Shown here: piece by piece, positions 35,101-45,788 of the stretch
Layout: every line of letters begins with the position of its first letter
Numbering within the stretch: the stretch's first letter is position 1
DNA from: Lasiosphaeris hirsuta
Lineage: Eukaryota > Ascomycota > Sordariomycetes > Sordariales > Lasiosphaeriaceae
NCBI GenBank assembly: GCA_030549175.1
Contig: JAUKUA010000001.1
Coordinates: 1,178,001 to 1,242,000 of the forward strand
DNA: 64,000 nucleotides
Reading direction: 5' to 3'
Notes under the pieces: generated by a model
Told to the model about the DNA's origin: nothing
Seen by the model: only the letters and a program-made list of their open reading frames with translations
Databases searched by the model: none
Position numbers and translations under genes: made by a program

Positions 35101-35962
35101 CGAGCGCGGGGACAGCGGCGAGGCGACCTGATGTGTGCCACGAATCGTCAGTCAACCACATTCGCAGGGTCAGCTCGTGTTGTATGGCGGTCCATGTAAC
35201 GATTGGTGCAGACGGAGACGGTGAAGGGGTCGTGGGCAGTCACACGGGCAGTCTGTCGAGCCAGAGGCGCAGTGTGTAGACGCAGTCTGTATGCGCAGCT
35301 TGCTGGGCCGTGAAGAGTGAGGTCGATTGGGGAGCCTGGGGAAGAGGGGAGACAACACTCGCTGCAGACCAGGGGCGGGAGGGGCCCGTACCAAGCAAAC
35401 GCCGGCACCTCGTATGCCATGAATTCGCAGATTGCCCGCCTTGCCTGGATCCAACTGGGGGTGCAGCAGTAGCAGATGCAGCAACTCGTCACTGCACGCT
35501 GTGGGCGCAAGTGCAATTGGGTGTAGTTGGCCACTCTAGCTCTGCATATCCCCCGGTGTGCTGAAAGACGGGGAACGGACTGCACGGGGGCGATGACGAC
35601 GGAAAAGCAGCATTGAGGGGTAACTCGGGTGGTTACTGGGCGCTTGGGGTCAGGCAAGAATAGGAGAGTGGTGTCTTTCTTACCGATAGCTGTGGCTGCG
35701 AGGCCGCTCTTCCCCGCTGAGGGGTCGCCCATGGCGCCGCCTTCCCGACAAGTCGATTGCGGAGATCGTAGAGCAAATCCCTCTTTTTTGACATTCGCTG
35801 TTTCCTTTCTCCGTCGTTGATGACAACACTCTCTTTTTGCACACCCGGGGGAGCCAGGGGGCTTGGGGGGCTGACGCTGCGGCTATCGCCCTCTTTGGTC
35901 GCTGCTTGCTGGTCCAGCCCCCTGGGCCGTGGCGAACGTCTCAGCATCGGGAATGAGGGCAT
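32152..35962 (-). CDS. Conserved fungal protein of unknown function, 1,046 residues
   Basis: Four exons (35962-35684, 35127-33276, 33215-32724, 32669-32152) join in frame. Introns are 556, 60 and 54 nt with GTAAGA, GTAAGG and GTAAGA donors. The N-terminus (MPSFPMLRRSPRPRGLD) is basic and disordered; MSKKRDLLYDLRNRLVGKA may be a short helix. From about residue 140 (MATLTESEIEKLFSGAPQYF) the protein is mostly helical and Trp-rich, with a disordered Ser/Arg insert near 480-560. The middle has GLMLPGEGLCHFLMATLLEN and GGFVYSGKSFWSTSCVIGRV. The C-terminus NALISRRRRGCLACAIREAG is notable. I do not recognise an enzyme family, signal peptide or membrane segment. The splice sites and frame strongly support one long protein. 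The 556-nt intron is long for this genome, so a missed small exon cannot be excluded. Confidence 0.75.
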
Positions 35963-37647
35963 CGTGGAAGTGATGGCTATGCGCCGCTAGAACTTGGGGC
36001 CGTTGCTGTCTCATGGAATGGCGCCGAGGCCAAAATGTCCTGCTGCACCTCCCTGCGGTACGCGGGCGGCCGGTAGCCCGCAGATCAGATCTGGGGGACT
36101 GGGAAAAGGCCTAACTGCCCTGCGGCTGGCCGTTTTAGCAGAACAAGACTCAACTCTCGGGTTGCAGGTTGGGAGCGAAGGACTGAGGACACACCAGATC
36201 CGGCATGGAGGACACAAATAAAAAATAAAAGTGAAAAGAAGAGAACACCTAAAAAAAAGAAAACACAAAAGAAGGAAGGTCAGGAAGCAAGAGATTGCGG
36301 GAGGTGAGCCAGGTAGGGCAGGGTAAGAGGAGGGAGCTGTCTCAGGCTCATCAGTTATATCGTCAAACATCCCATAGCGACACCTGGGCCAGATCTGGGA
36401 AGCCAATGATAGTCGACAACGGCCCTGTTATTCAATCGAAAACCTTAGCAGATGATGCTTATTGTGTGGAGGGCCGAAGGCACAATGCCCGCGGCGCCCT
36501 AGAGGCCCAACGCCCTCCTGCACGAGAAATAATACCGGTTCCGTGAGGGTGGAGAGCTGGTAGTGCGCCCACCATCTCGGCGGTGGCCACTCACAGACCA
36601 AGGGTCATGACGCATTGTTTCGAGCTCGAGTGTATCTGCAAATTCTTTGGGAAGGCGTCGTGGAACGGAGAAATGTCTGAGAACAGTGCTGCCCTATAAG
36701 CACGCAGTGCTTTATCGAATGAGGCCCAATAAGGCAGCTTCGAGATCCGGAGCTCTTTCAACTGGGCTTGCGCCCCCTCGAGATGCCTTTTCGAGGTAGG
36801 AGCTCAAGAGGAACCGCCGAGGTCCACCACTCCATGTCATCGATGCGGTCGAGACAATCAATGCTGAAGTGCAACACCTACATCGACATCTCGAAAGCCC
36901 CTGCTTTTCCTCTCCGCAAGACCCCCAGGGAGATCGCAAGCGATATCTAAGGAGTGTGTTTCGTCGAGCTGGAATAGAGTGCATCCTTGAGCTAAAGTGT
37001 AGCCATCCATGTCTGGAGCTACGTGTCCATGGTGCAACTGAAGACGACCGCAACAGGTTCTAGCGCGGCCATTAGCCAAGGCGGTGCAGAACACCGTCGC
37101 GATGATTTGCCCTCGGATCGCGAACCCCCACCATCGACTCAGCGCAGCCAAATTCTCCAGCTCATTTCCTTCTACGATAGGCTGAATTCTTTTCTTCTTG
37201 GGAAATCGAAAAGCAAGTGCGCGTTGCTGCCTCGGCCAACCACAAGTCAATCATCCCCTCCTCCGCGAGGAGGCTCAACGGCGGCGATACTGACACTAAC
37301 TCGCGGAGTCGTCCGGAAGAACGGGTCGGTTGGGATCTGACATTAAGCGGCATTCAGGTTCAGGTAATTCAGCTGCGGCCTTCCCGCTCCAGAGGGGGCC
37401 TCACTTATCAGCCGCCCTTTGACAACCAGCGTAATCTCGGGGTATCATTTCTTGTCAATCACCAATTGACGCGCAACTCCCGCCGGCCTAATTCTGCCAA
37501 ACAAAAAAGGGCCAAAATAAAAAAAGAAGTCAACAGCGCCGATAGGAGGCGTCGCCTTATGACTAGGTAGTCGATAGTTGCCTCCTGCCAGGCACCAGAA
37601 ACACCTGCCGCAGATAAATGAGCCAATCTGCTCCCCCGCTCGCCCTC
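35963..37647. other. Intergenic region of 1.7 kb
   Basis: This contains the promoter of the 1,046-residue protein gene and the 3' flank of the roadblock gene. A plus-strand stretch around 36820-37060 reads as a plausible protein segment (HVIDAVETINAEVQHLHRHL and following, to a stop at 37063), but I cannot attach a start or splice sites to it. Confidence 0.4.
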
Positions 37648-38192
37648 TTATGCTGGAGGAGTGTCGTGCACGACGATCAATAGATACTTCGCGTCGGGGA
37701 CGATGACAAGCTCCTGCTTTTTTGTCCGTAGCCGTAGTAGTTTTAATTCATCCTACACATGTCAGCTCGCGCGGGCCCTTCGTTTCCAAGAGGATGCAGA
37801 ACCGTACCTCGATATCTAGCTCCTGCACCAGGCTGCCGGCCGTGCTGATGAAGTTCCAGACCATTGCTGCCAGTTCCTCAACGCCTTGGTCCTGGCCCGA
37901 CGACGTGTTGGCGCCTGCATCGCTCGAGAATGAGCCCGTAGCTTGGCCAGGTAGGGCAGGTGAAGAACCAAGGGGCCTGGCTTTGCGGATCGACGAGACC
38001 TGGCCGCTGGTCTTCAAGATGGCACCCGTCGCCTTGTCGAGCACGATGGCGGCCTTAACACCCGGCTTCTTGGAGAGACGGCCCAGAGTCTCCTCCAGAG
38101 CGTCGGCACCAATGCCCTGCAAGGCGGAGTCAGATAATGAGCTTGTCTGTTGCAACACACCCGGACTAACGTACCAAAACCTGATCTGACAT
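37648..38192 (-). CDS. Roadblock/LC7-domain dynein light chain
   Basis: Exons 38192-38175, 38116-37808 and 37752-37648 give 143 residues. The first exon is only 18 nt (MSDQVL), followed by a 58-nt intron starting GTACGT; the second intron is 55 nt starting GTACGG. The whole protein is one Robl/LC7 domain: DALEETLGRLSKKPGVKAAI, VLDKATGAILKTSGQVSSIR, an extended linker, VEELAAMVWNFISTAGSLVQ, then LKLLRLRTKKQELVIVPDAK and YLLIVVHDTPPA. Roadblock proteins are homodimeric light chains that bind the dynein intermediate chain and support microtubule transport of nuclei and vesicles. The Ser/Gly linker between the two halves is longer than in animal roadblock, as usual in ascomycetes. It is divergent from IPI1, 361 bp away. 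Confidence 0.92.
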
Positions 38193-38553
38193 TTGGGACA
38201 CGTGTAGAGGTGGAGTCGCCAATATTAATTTCAGCTGATTCGTGAAAAAAAGACCGAAGAATCGAGGCGAGGTCATTGAGCAGAAGTAACAGCTGGGCAA
38301 GCTTGAGATCGCTCGGTCGCTGGCACGTCAAGAGCCCGCAGGGGCCCAGAGCTCCTGTTCCAACCTAACTGTCTTTCATGGCGTGGGTCTCGTGGATTCT
38401 GCCGTGTCACACCGCTAAAATTTCCATTTTCACCCCTGTCCCACCAGAACTGCACATGTCCAAGTTGCTCTGAGTGAGTCGCTGCCATCGGGTATTCTAG
38501 GACTGCAAATGTAACTTGCGTATTGGGGCCGAGAGTGTCCTAATGGGATCAGA
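38193..38553. promoter_or_regulatory. Divergent promoter region roadblock/IPI1
   Basis: 361 bp separate the two start codons, so both promoters and leaders must fit here. I see no TATA box near either start. Confidence 0.5.
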
Positions 38554-39683
38554 ATGGGCTCCAGCAACAAGAAAAAAAAAGAAAAGAAGAAGGACTTCAA
38601 TGTGCGAATCCTCGAGAAATTCCGCTTGCCTCGCCGTCACTGACACTCGCTCCAGAAAGCCAAGCTGAAAGTCGGAAAAGCGAAAGCAAAGGCCGCCAAT
38701 TTTACAGACACGAGCTTCAAGTCAAAGTGTAATCTCTCCCCCCCCTCCCCCAAAACCATCTTGGTGAATATGTCTGACACACTGCAGCTATCGTTGTCAA
38801 CCAAGAGGCCATCGCAGTAGACAACATCGACCCGACTAAGCAGTTCAAACAGAACTTGTCGCTTGCCGCCACATCCAAGACGGACAACATCAGGCGAGAT
38901 GCGCTCTCGTATCTCATCAACCAGCTGTCGGCGAAGCCGCGACATGACCCCATCGGTACGGCTGGGATTTTGACGAAGCTGCTCCCGCTAGTGTCGGACA
39001 GCTCAAAGGCGGTGCGTGCCCGACTGCTGGCGCTTTTCCGGGTCTTGCCACCGTCCGAGGTACGGCCGCATGCCGAAAAGATACTCATGTACACCCGAGG
39101 TGGCATGACTCATCTGTCAAACGACATCCGCAACGACACACTCAACGTCATGGAGTGGCTCATCGAAGTTGCCGGCGACGACGTCGTCTCATGCCCAGGC
39201 GGGTGGCTCAAGACACTCAACAGCTTCAGCTCCATGCTGGGCTGGAACCCAAATGTGGGGTCCGCTATGAGCAGCAAGGGCTGGACGACGGGCTCCAAGA
39301 CATTGCTCGGGACCAAGAAGGGACCCGAATCCCAGGCGAGGCAGATGCAGGTCCTCGCTCAGTTTCTCAAAGCTGGCTTCCAGCCAGAGATGTCGGCACC
39401 GTATGAATCCAGGGCATACTGGGACAACATTTATCGGCTGCCCGGGATGCCAAATCCATTTGCATATCTCAATCTTTTTGGCACTCCTCGGGATGAGGGG
39501 AGCGAAATGTACCCGGACCGCACGTCGAGGAAGCGGGTTTTTGATTTGAAATGGAAGGTTGCTATTTACACAGGCATAGACGGCGCAAAGAAGGAGGGTG
39601 GCCTTGTTGGCAGAGCTGCCGCCGCCTTAGACAAGGTCTTGGCCGAGGGACTCAAAGAAGGCAACTCGGTACCAGAAAACTAG
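38554..39683 (+). CDS. IPI1: Pre-rRNA-processing protein Ipi1 (Rix1 complex)
   Basis: Exons 38554-38601, 38656-38728 and 38788-39683 give 338 residues. The first 16 codons are Lys-rich, within an A9 run. The first donor, GTGCGA, is non-consensus; the second is GTAATC; both acceptors are good, CCAG and GCAG. KAKLKVGKAKAKAANFTDTSFK and QNLSLAATSKTDNIRRDALSY match the N-terminus of Ipi1/TEX10. Armadillo-like helices follow, then HLSNDIRNDTLNVMEWLIEV and CPGGWLKTLNSFSSMLGW, the Ipi1_N signature. Ipi1 works with Rix1/Ipi2 and Ipi3 in the nucleolus and nucleoplasm, in ITS2 removal and in loading the Mdn1 AAA ATPase on pre-60S particles. Length agrees with fungal orthologues. Confidence 0.93.
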
Positions 39684-40486
39684 CGTTGATTTTTGTCTGG
39701 AATTAAGCCCATGTCCGTGGTGTCAGGTATATACCATAGATCTCTTTATATTTCTCATGGCCATGGCCAACCTGAATGCCCACACTGCCATGGTCATCTC
39801 CCAACCCCGTCTCTGTTCCGAGATCGCGCTAACTAACAACTTAAGCCGGGTACTTTCTACTGGCTATTGTATATGTCCCACTCGTCAACATGCTGTTCCG
39901 GTAGTATGGCTTATACTGAGATGTCTAGCCCATGTCACGGGATCGCCCCTACTTTGAAATTCCGAAGTTCAACAAGGAGGTTCTCTGTCAGTCCCTTCGT
40001 TGTCTTTGACTACGCCTTTTGACCTTCACGTCCGGTTTCGCTCGTCATGCGGAATAAGAGATGTTGTTTTTCTTAGTGTTATCAAGTGCCGGGCGTAGTT
40101 GTTTCTCAGCATGCTGCCTCGAACGCAGCTTTGGTCGACTCGTGTTTGGGAGAGTATATGGGAATCACCTTGGTAGTGTAAGAAACATGGCTGGTCTACC
40201 CGGCCTGGTGGTCGAGATATTACCCCCAAAACACCATTGGTAAATAAACATCACGGCGGATTTCATGCTTCGTATCACCGGCCTACCTATTAGCCAACTG
40301 CCCCGGGCCATTACATGAGTTTGGGGTCCTCGGAAAGACCACTTGGTGCTTCTGAAAATCTCGGGTTATGGACCTGCGCCGGCACCTTCCTGCTTCTATT
40401 CATTGTTTGGTCCTGTCCGAGTCCCTGGACCCGCGCCGGCACCCTCATTCCCCCCCCGAATTCTCTCGGCGTCCCTTCTGGATGGG
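39684..40486. other. Intergenic region with two copies of a GC-rich promoter element
   Basis: Spacer between IPI1 and the helicase promoter. Two near-identical 17-mers, GGACCTGCGCCGGCACC at 40370-40386 and GGACCCGCGCCGGCACC at 40427-40443, lie 57 bp apart and 44-101 bp upstream of the TATA box. Both contain the palindrome GCGCCGGC-like core and could be activator sites. Confidence 0.4.
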
Positions 40487-40494
40487 TATAAATA
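40487..40494 (+). promoter_or_regulatory. TATA box of the DEAD-box helicase gene
   Basis: TATAAATA lies about 160 bp before a well-formed 5'UTR splice donor and 690 bp before the helicase ATG. No other gene starts between them except a short open frame inside the leader intron. Confidence 0.6.
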
Positions 40495-40656
40495 CCTCCA
40501 CGCCCCTCGATCCTGCAAACTTTTCTTCCCTCCACAACACGCAACCACAGGTTTGCAGGTTTTCCTTAATTTGAAAACTCGCAACCACATCCTCCCGTCC
40601 TTGCAGGATCTGATATCTCGACTGCAGCACTGAAACACCACATCGTTTCCAACGAG

Positions 40657-41156
40657 GTAAGCATTATGAGTCTTGATATCACCATCACCAAGCTCTTCCC
40701 CCTTCCATACACGGCCGAAGAGGTTCATGCTGCCTTGCGCGTGCGCTCCTTCCGCTTTCTCGTTCCTTCTTCCCCTGCAACACATAAGCAGGGTTCGGGA
40801 TATTGGACAGGCTCGTACCTGCCTCGCGGCTTCTCCTCGGTTACCATAGAGACCTCCTACTGGCCACAAGACCGTGTTCCTCCTACTCTCGCTCCCCATC
40901 TCACACAACACTAAGTTCAGTTTGGTGGCCTGTCTTGTGGGCAGCTAGGGTCTTGACTCCCCCCCCCAATTGTTGGCCCTCGTTTGACAGCAGCAAATCA
41001 AATAAATACCCGGACCTAGGACAGGATATCGGAGGTAACTGAATTTGCCTGTACTTACGCATTCCTCGCTACACTCTGCACACTCTACCTCTATCAAAGC
41101 ATCATTCCAACCGGGCGACGGCACGTCAGTTAGCTAACTGCCACATCTGTGTTCAG
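40657..41156 (+). other. 500-nt 5'UTR intron of the helicase gene
   Basis: The donor is GAG/GTAAGC at 40657, the branch site GCTAACTG falls at 41133-41140 and the acceptor GTTCAG ends at 41156, 26 nt before the start codon. All three signals have the spacing normal for this genome. The intron is long and encloses an 82-codon open frame. Confidence 0.6.
40666..40914 (+). CDS. Possible 82-residue small ORF inside the helicase leader intron
   Basis: Starts MSLDITITKLFPLPYTAEEV and ends PTLAPHLTQH. Codons are mostly C-ending, as in real genes nearby, and the frame begins nine bases after the predicted donor. I recognise no domain, signal peptide or membrane segment. If the intron is spliced this frame would be removed; if it is retained, the frame would be the first one in the message and could repress the helicase. 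It may equally be chance. Confidence 0.22.
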   Translation: MSLDITITKLFPLPYTAEEVHAALRVRSFRFLVPSSPATHKQGSGYWTGSYLPRGFSSVTIETSYWPQDRVPPTLAPHLTQH

Positions 41157-41182
41157 AAATCAACTTCGTCAAAACCAACAAG

Positions 41183-43268
41183 ATGGCTGACCAGGGCTGG
41201 GACGTTCCCGCCGTGACCGCTGGTTTCACTGACACTGGCCCCGGAAACGACAATTGGGACAATGCCGGCAACCAGGCTCCCGAGGCCAGCGCTGGTAATC
41301 GCGAAATCACCGACAATGCTGGTAACGACAACGAGCCTGCCGAGGTCGTTCAAGTCGTGCAGAACATTCCTGCCCCTCTTGATGGCTGGGTTGCCCCCAA
41401 GCCCTATGATTACACCACCGAGGACCCCAATGAGTGGGAGTCGAATGCCCGTGTGTATGAGTGGGATGGTGAGGTCGGCGACGTAGGCCCTGAGTTTCCC
41501 GACTTGGAGCTCCAGCTGTTCGGCCCCAAGGGTAACCGCGAACCCACTCACGGCATTGATTTCAGTCGGTAAGTTTGAACTTGATCCCCAAGATTGTAAC
41601 GCATTTGCTAATGCCAGCAGGATCGCCGAGATCGAGGTTCTCCAAGAGGGCCCGGTTCGAATCGAGCCTATTGCCTCGTTCGACACTGCTGGTCTGCACC
41701 CGATCATGCTCGCGAACGTGAAGTTTTCACGTTATGGAATTCCCACACCCATCCAGAAGTACTGCATTCCGGCAGTTCATCAGGGATATGATGTGATAGC
41801 TATCGCGCAGACAGGTGAGTAGCCACCCAGTTCACCATGTCAATATATCTTGGTCTTGCTCACACAGTCAAACAGGTTCTGGAAAAACTGCGGCGTACTT
41901 GATCCCCATTCTGAATAAGCTGATGGGTAAAGCCAAGAAGCTCGCTGCTCCTCGCCCCAACCCGGCCACCTTTCGCCCGGGAGTCGACGTCCCGGCCCGC
42001 GCGGAGCCCTTGGTTGTCATTGTCGCCCCGACTCGCGAGCTCGCTGTTCAGATCTTCAACGAGGCCCGCAAGTTTTGCTACCGCTCGATGCTTCGCCCTT
42101 GCGTCGTGTATGGCGGCGGTCCCATACGTGATCAGATCGACCAGCTGCAGAAGGGCTGTGATGTCCTGGTCGCTTCCCCTGGACGACTGATCGATTTTAT
42201 CGATCGGCCCGCAGTCCTGAGCCTGCGCCGCCTGCGTTACATGGTCATTGATGAGGCTGATGAGATGCTTCACAGCGACTGGGAGGAGGAATTCGGAAAG
42301 ATCCTGTCTGGTGGTGGTAAGTACAGTCAAGGTTGATATCACCACGACGAATATCCAGCTAACAATTCAAATAGACCAGGAGGAGGGCAATGTCAAATAC
42401 ATGTTCTTCTCGGCAACATTCCCCAAGCCCATTCGTGAGCTTGCGAAAACTCATCTCGCCGAGGATCACGTTCGCATTGCCGTCGGTCGTGCTGGCAGCT
42501 GCCACGAGAACATCAAGCAGAGTGTTGTCCTCGTCGACCCTATGATGAAGAAAGTTGCTCTCTTTGATCTCTTAAGCTCTCTTCCGGCGACTCGGACTAT
42601 CATATTCGTCAACAACAAGAGAGTAGCCGACGAACTCGATGACTTCCTCTACAACAAGGGAGTTCCGTGCACCTCAATCCACGCCGACCGCACGCAAAAA
42701 GAGCGAGAGGCTTCGATGCGTGCCTTCCGTGCTGGCGACTCGCCGGTTTTGATTGCCACAGGCATCTCTGCGCGCGGCATCGATGTGAGAAACGTAATGC
42801 ATGTGATCAACTATGATCTTCCCTCGATCGAGCATGGCGGGATCGAGGAATACACCCATCGCATTGGTAAGTCTCATCTACTCCGAGTCATACTCTATCG
42901 ATTATCTAACTATCGTAGGTCGTACCGGCCGTATTGGTCACCGTGGCTTGGCTACGTCCTTCTACACCGAGCGTGATGAGCCCTTAGCCTCGGTGCTGAC
43001 CAGAACCCTCCTTGAGACAAAGCAGGAGATTCCTGATTTCCTGGAGGGCTTCAAGCCTGAAGGTGATGACCTGGTGAACCTCAAGTTCGAGGCGGAGGAG
43101 GATTTTGATGACGCTGAAATCAACACTGGCGAGGAGGCTGATGCTGCTTTCGGCGATGGCCATAACAACGCAGAGGATGATGGCGGCGCTTCGGCAGAGC
43201 ACAACCCCGAGGTTGCCAAGGCCAGCGCTTCCGGTGGTAACTGGGGCTCCGGTTCGGGATGGGCATAG
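41183..43268 (+). CDS. DEAD-box ATP-dependent RNA helicase, Ded1/vasa-like
   Basis: Five exons (41183-41568, 41621-41814, 41876-42316, 42375-42866, 42919-43268) give 620 residues; all introns are 52-61 nt. Motifs in order: Q-motif FSRYGIPTPIQKYCIP, motif I AIAQTGSGKTAA, Ia APTRELA, Ib ASPGRL, II VIDEADEM, III SAT, IV TIIFVNNKR, V ATGISARGIDV, VI HRIGRTGR. All catalytic residues are present. The N-terminal ~110 residues and the tail (EEDFDDAEINTGEEADAAFG, ending in NWGSGSGWA) are acidic and Gly/Asn-rich, unlike the RGG-rich tails of canonical Ded1, so this may be the second fungal Ded1/vasa paralogue. These helicases remodel mRNA 5' ends and ribonucleoprotein granules in the cytoplasm. Expression is probably driven by the upstream TATA box through a leader intron. 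Confidence 0.93.
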
Positions 43269-43961
43269 ACCTTGGGCCATCGCTGCGTTGACTGGAGCTT
43301 CCACTGGGACTCTTGTGTTGCGCATACGTTTATGGTGACATCGTCTCTCGCTTTTGCGTCATTTGGGGGAATTTTCACTTGTAGTTATCATGAGTCACTG
43401 AGATGGATTTAGTGTCTGGCATCCCCATGACATCTCTTTCCTTCAGACAGTTCTCGGTCAGATAGCTCTGGGTGGAAATTCAGAATACGCCCCATACGAA
43501 AATACGAAACTTGATTTTTAACTCCCTCTTGTCTCTCTGATTTCTCTTCTTCGCGATTTCTCTATGTTCTCGGTGATGATCTCTTCTCTCCGTGAGCATT
43601 TATCGTGATTGTCTAGTAATACACATACCATCGCAGGCTGACTTGCCCTAGCCGCCAGCCAAAGTGAGTCGAAGGCTTTTGACTTGATACATTACGCTCC
43701 AGCCCCAGCTTATCTCTTCGCGCACAACACCCGAAGGAACATTGAGATCTGAAAAGGTCTCGTATCGAAAAAGGCATGGTTGCATAAAAAAGGGCATTGC
43801 TGGAATCTCAAAGGGCACTTTCTGGGCCTTATTCTCGTTTAGAAGGTTCGGGTTATTCATGACATACATATATTTTGTGATATTTATGTACATTGTATCA
43901 TCCCCATGCTAAACGTGACGCAAACTCCCCAAACCAACCTTTCTGTCAGTATCTTGGTTAG
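43269..43961. other. Convergent 3' region, helicase and acetyl-CoA transporter
   Basis: The two genes end facing each other across about 690 bp of A/T-richer sequence with pyrimidine runs; it presumably holds both 3'UTRs. I see no gene. Confidence 0.5.
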
Positions 43962-45788
43962 TTAATGCTTTGGTGATGAAGAAGCGTCCCCGGATAGCCG
44001 CCACGCTCGCAGCGGGAGCGCCTGCAGGCGCAGCACCTTGGGCCTGATGAAGAGCACAAAGGTGGCGACGCCGAGTGCGACGCAGATGACGTTGACGCTA
44101 TAGTAGCCGTCACGCTGGACGGTGCAGGCGCCGCCTGTGGCGAGGCAGGCGTCCTTGTCGGGCTGGAGGGCGCACGAGTACGGGGCTTCCTTGGAGAGCG
44201 GGGGAGGGGTGCAGGTGGCGGTAGTAAAGGCGTCGACCAGGCGGAGGACGAAGAAACGCGGGAAGGTACCGCCTAGATTGCAGACGCTGGGAAGATGGTT
44301 AGTCAGGGGGGAGGGAGGGGGGAAGGGGATGGGGGCTTACGTGGCTAGGAGGGTCATGTAGGTCCCGCCGATGACCGGGTCGGCTATCTTGGCGTGGAAG
44401 GCGGACACGGCGACGAACATGACGGTGTTGGTGAAGGTGGAGAAGATGTGCTCGGCGATGACGACGAGCAGGTACCACGAGGTGACGCCGCCGGCGGGGA
44501 AGATGGCGACGGTCAGCTGGGCGAGGACGGCGGCGACCAGGCGGCCCATGAAACCCCAGCACCAGAGGCGCATGGGTGTGAACTCCTGCGACCACTTGCC
44601 GGCGTAGTAGCCGAGCGCGATCTCGAAGGGGAAATCGATGAGCACGGTCAGGGCCAGGTTCTCGGTGCCAAAGCCCTTGTCGAGAAGCTTCAGGTTTGTG
44701 ACTCCGTCGTTGGCTTGGAAGCCGATCTTGGCGATGAGGTGGACGATAATGATAGTCTGGATGTTGCGGAGCTTGAGTACGCCCCACATGATCTTGTAAA
44801 CGTCCCAGATGCCGTCCTCGTTGCGAGTGCGCTCCTCGCGCTTGATCAGGCCGAGGCCAATGGTGACGGCAATGTAGGCCCAGCCCCAGAAGGTCAGGTA
44901 GCCACCCAGGCCCATCAGGCCATGGTCGAGTGGCGTGGCACGGAACCAGCGGTTGGCAAAGTCCTTGGAGTGGAAGGCGAGGAAAACAGTGTATGATAGG
45001 AACTGGCCAGCCGTGAGGCCAACCGTCTGGGCCGTCGATGCGTACGAGATGTTACCTGGGCTCAGCAGGGTCAACGCCCAGCCGTCCACAGCAATGTCCT
45101 GGGTGGCGCACATGAGGACGAGGAAGAACCACCAACCGGTGAAGTTCCAGATGGTAGGGCCCCCGGCTGTTCCAGTGGCGGCCATCATGCCCTCGATGTG
45201 AGAGCCGAGCCAGAGCATGCCGATACCCGAGAGCAGCTGGATGGGCAGGATCCAACTCTTGCGACGGCCAACCTTAGGGCTCCAGACCGCATCCACGATG
45301 GGGCTCCAAAGCAGCTTGAGAGAATAGGGGTATGATGCCAGACTGAAGATGCCTATCTCGCCGTACGACATGTGCTGCTTGAGCAGGAAGGGGACGGATC
45401 CGGTGGCGAGGCCGAGCGGGACGCCCTGCAGAAAGTAGAGCAGCACGAGGAGGCCAAAGTTCTTTTGGTCCTGCTCGGGCATGTCGAAGAAGCCTGTGCT
45501 AGCGACGTTGTTCCCCTTGCCTTCCGTTTTGGAGGGGTCGTTGTCGAGCGAAAAGGCCTCGCGCGATATGAGGTTGGCTGTAACAGCTTCGGACGAATCG
45601 TGCAAGATGTTGCGCCGCGATAGCTCAATATTGGAATTCATCCTCCTGACGGTGCCCTTGCCCTTGGCTCTGCCGATGCTATTGCCGTTGACGTTGGCGT
45701 GGCCGTTCGATATCCCGGCCTCTTTCGAGGAGCCGGGGGACGTCCCGTTATGCGTCGGCGATTTCGTGCGACGGGCCCGGGTACCCAT
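43962..45788 (-). CDS. Acetyl-CoA transporter (AT-1/SLC33A1 family)
   Basis: Two exons, 45788-44341 and 44286-43962, give 590 residues; the 54-nt intron starts GTAAGC and ends CCCAG. After a polar N-terminus of about 110 residues the membrane domain starts with NFGLLVLLYFLQGVPLGLATGSVPF, the hallmark of Acatn proteins, then ASYPYSLKLLWSPIVDAVW and GRRKSWILPIQLLSG (MFS motif A position), CATQDIAVDGWALTLLS and KIGFQANDGVTNLKLLDKGF. About twelve hydrophobic segments are visible. A Cys-containing loop between the last two helices and the final FVLFIRPKVLRLQAL are typical. The family carries acetyl-CoA into the ER lumen for acetylation of secretory cargo. The open frame extends 79 codons further upstream but has no ATG there. 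Confidence 0.92.

Noticed and set aside
41641..41665. A GGTTCGAATCG match to a tRNA B box.
   Set aside because: It lies inside a helicase exon and no cloverleaf can be formed around it.
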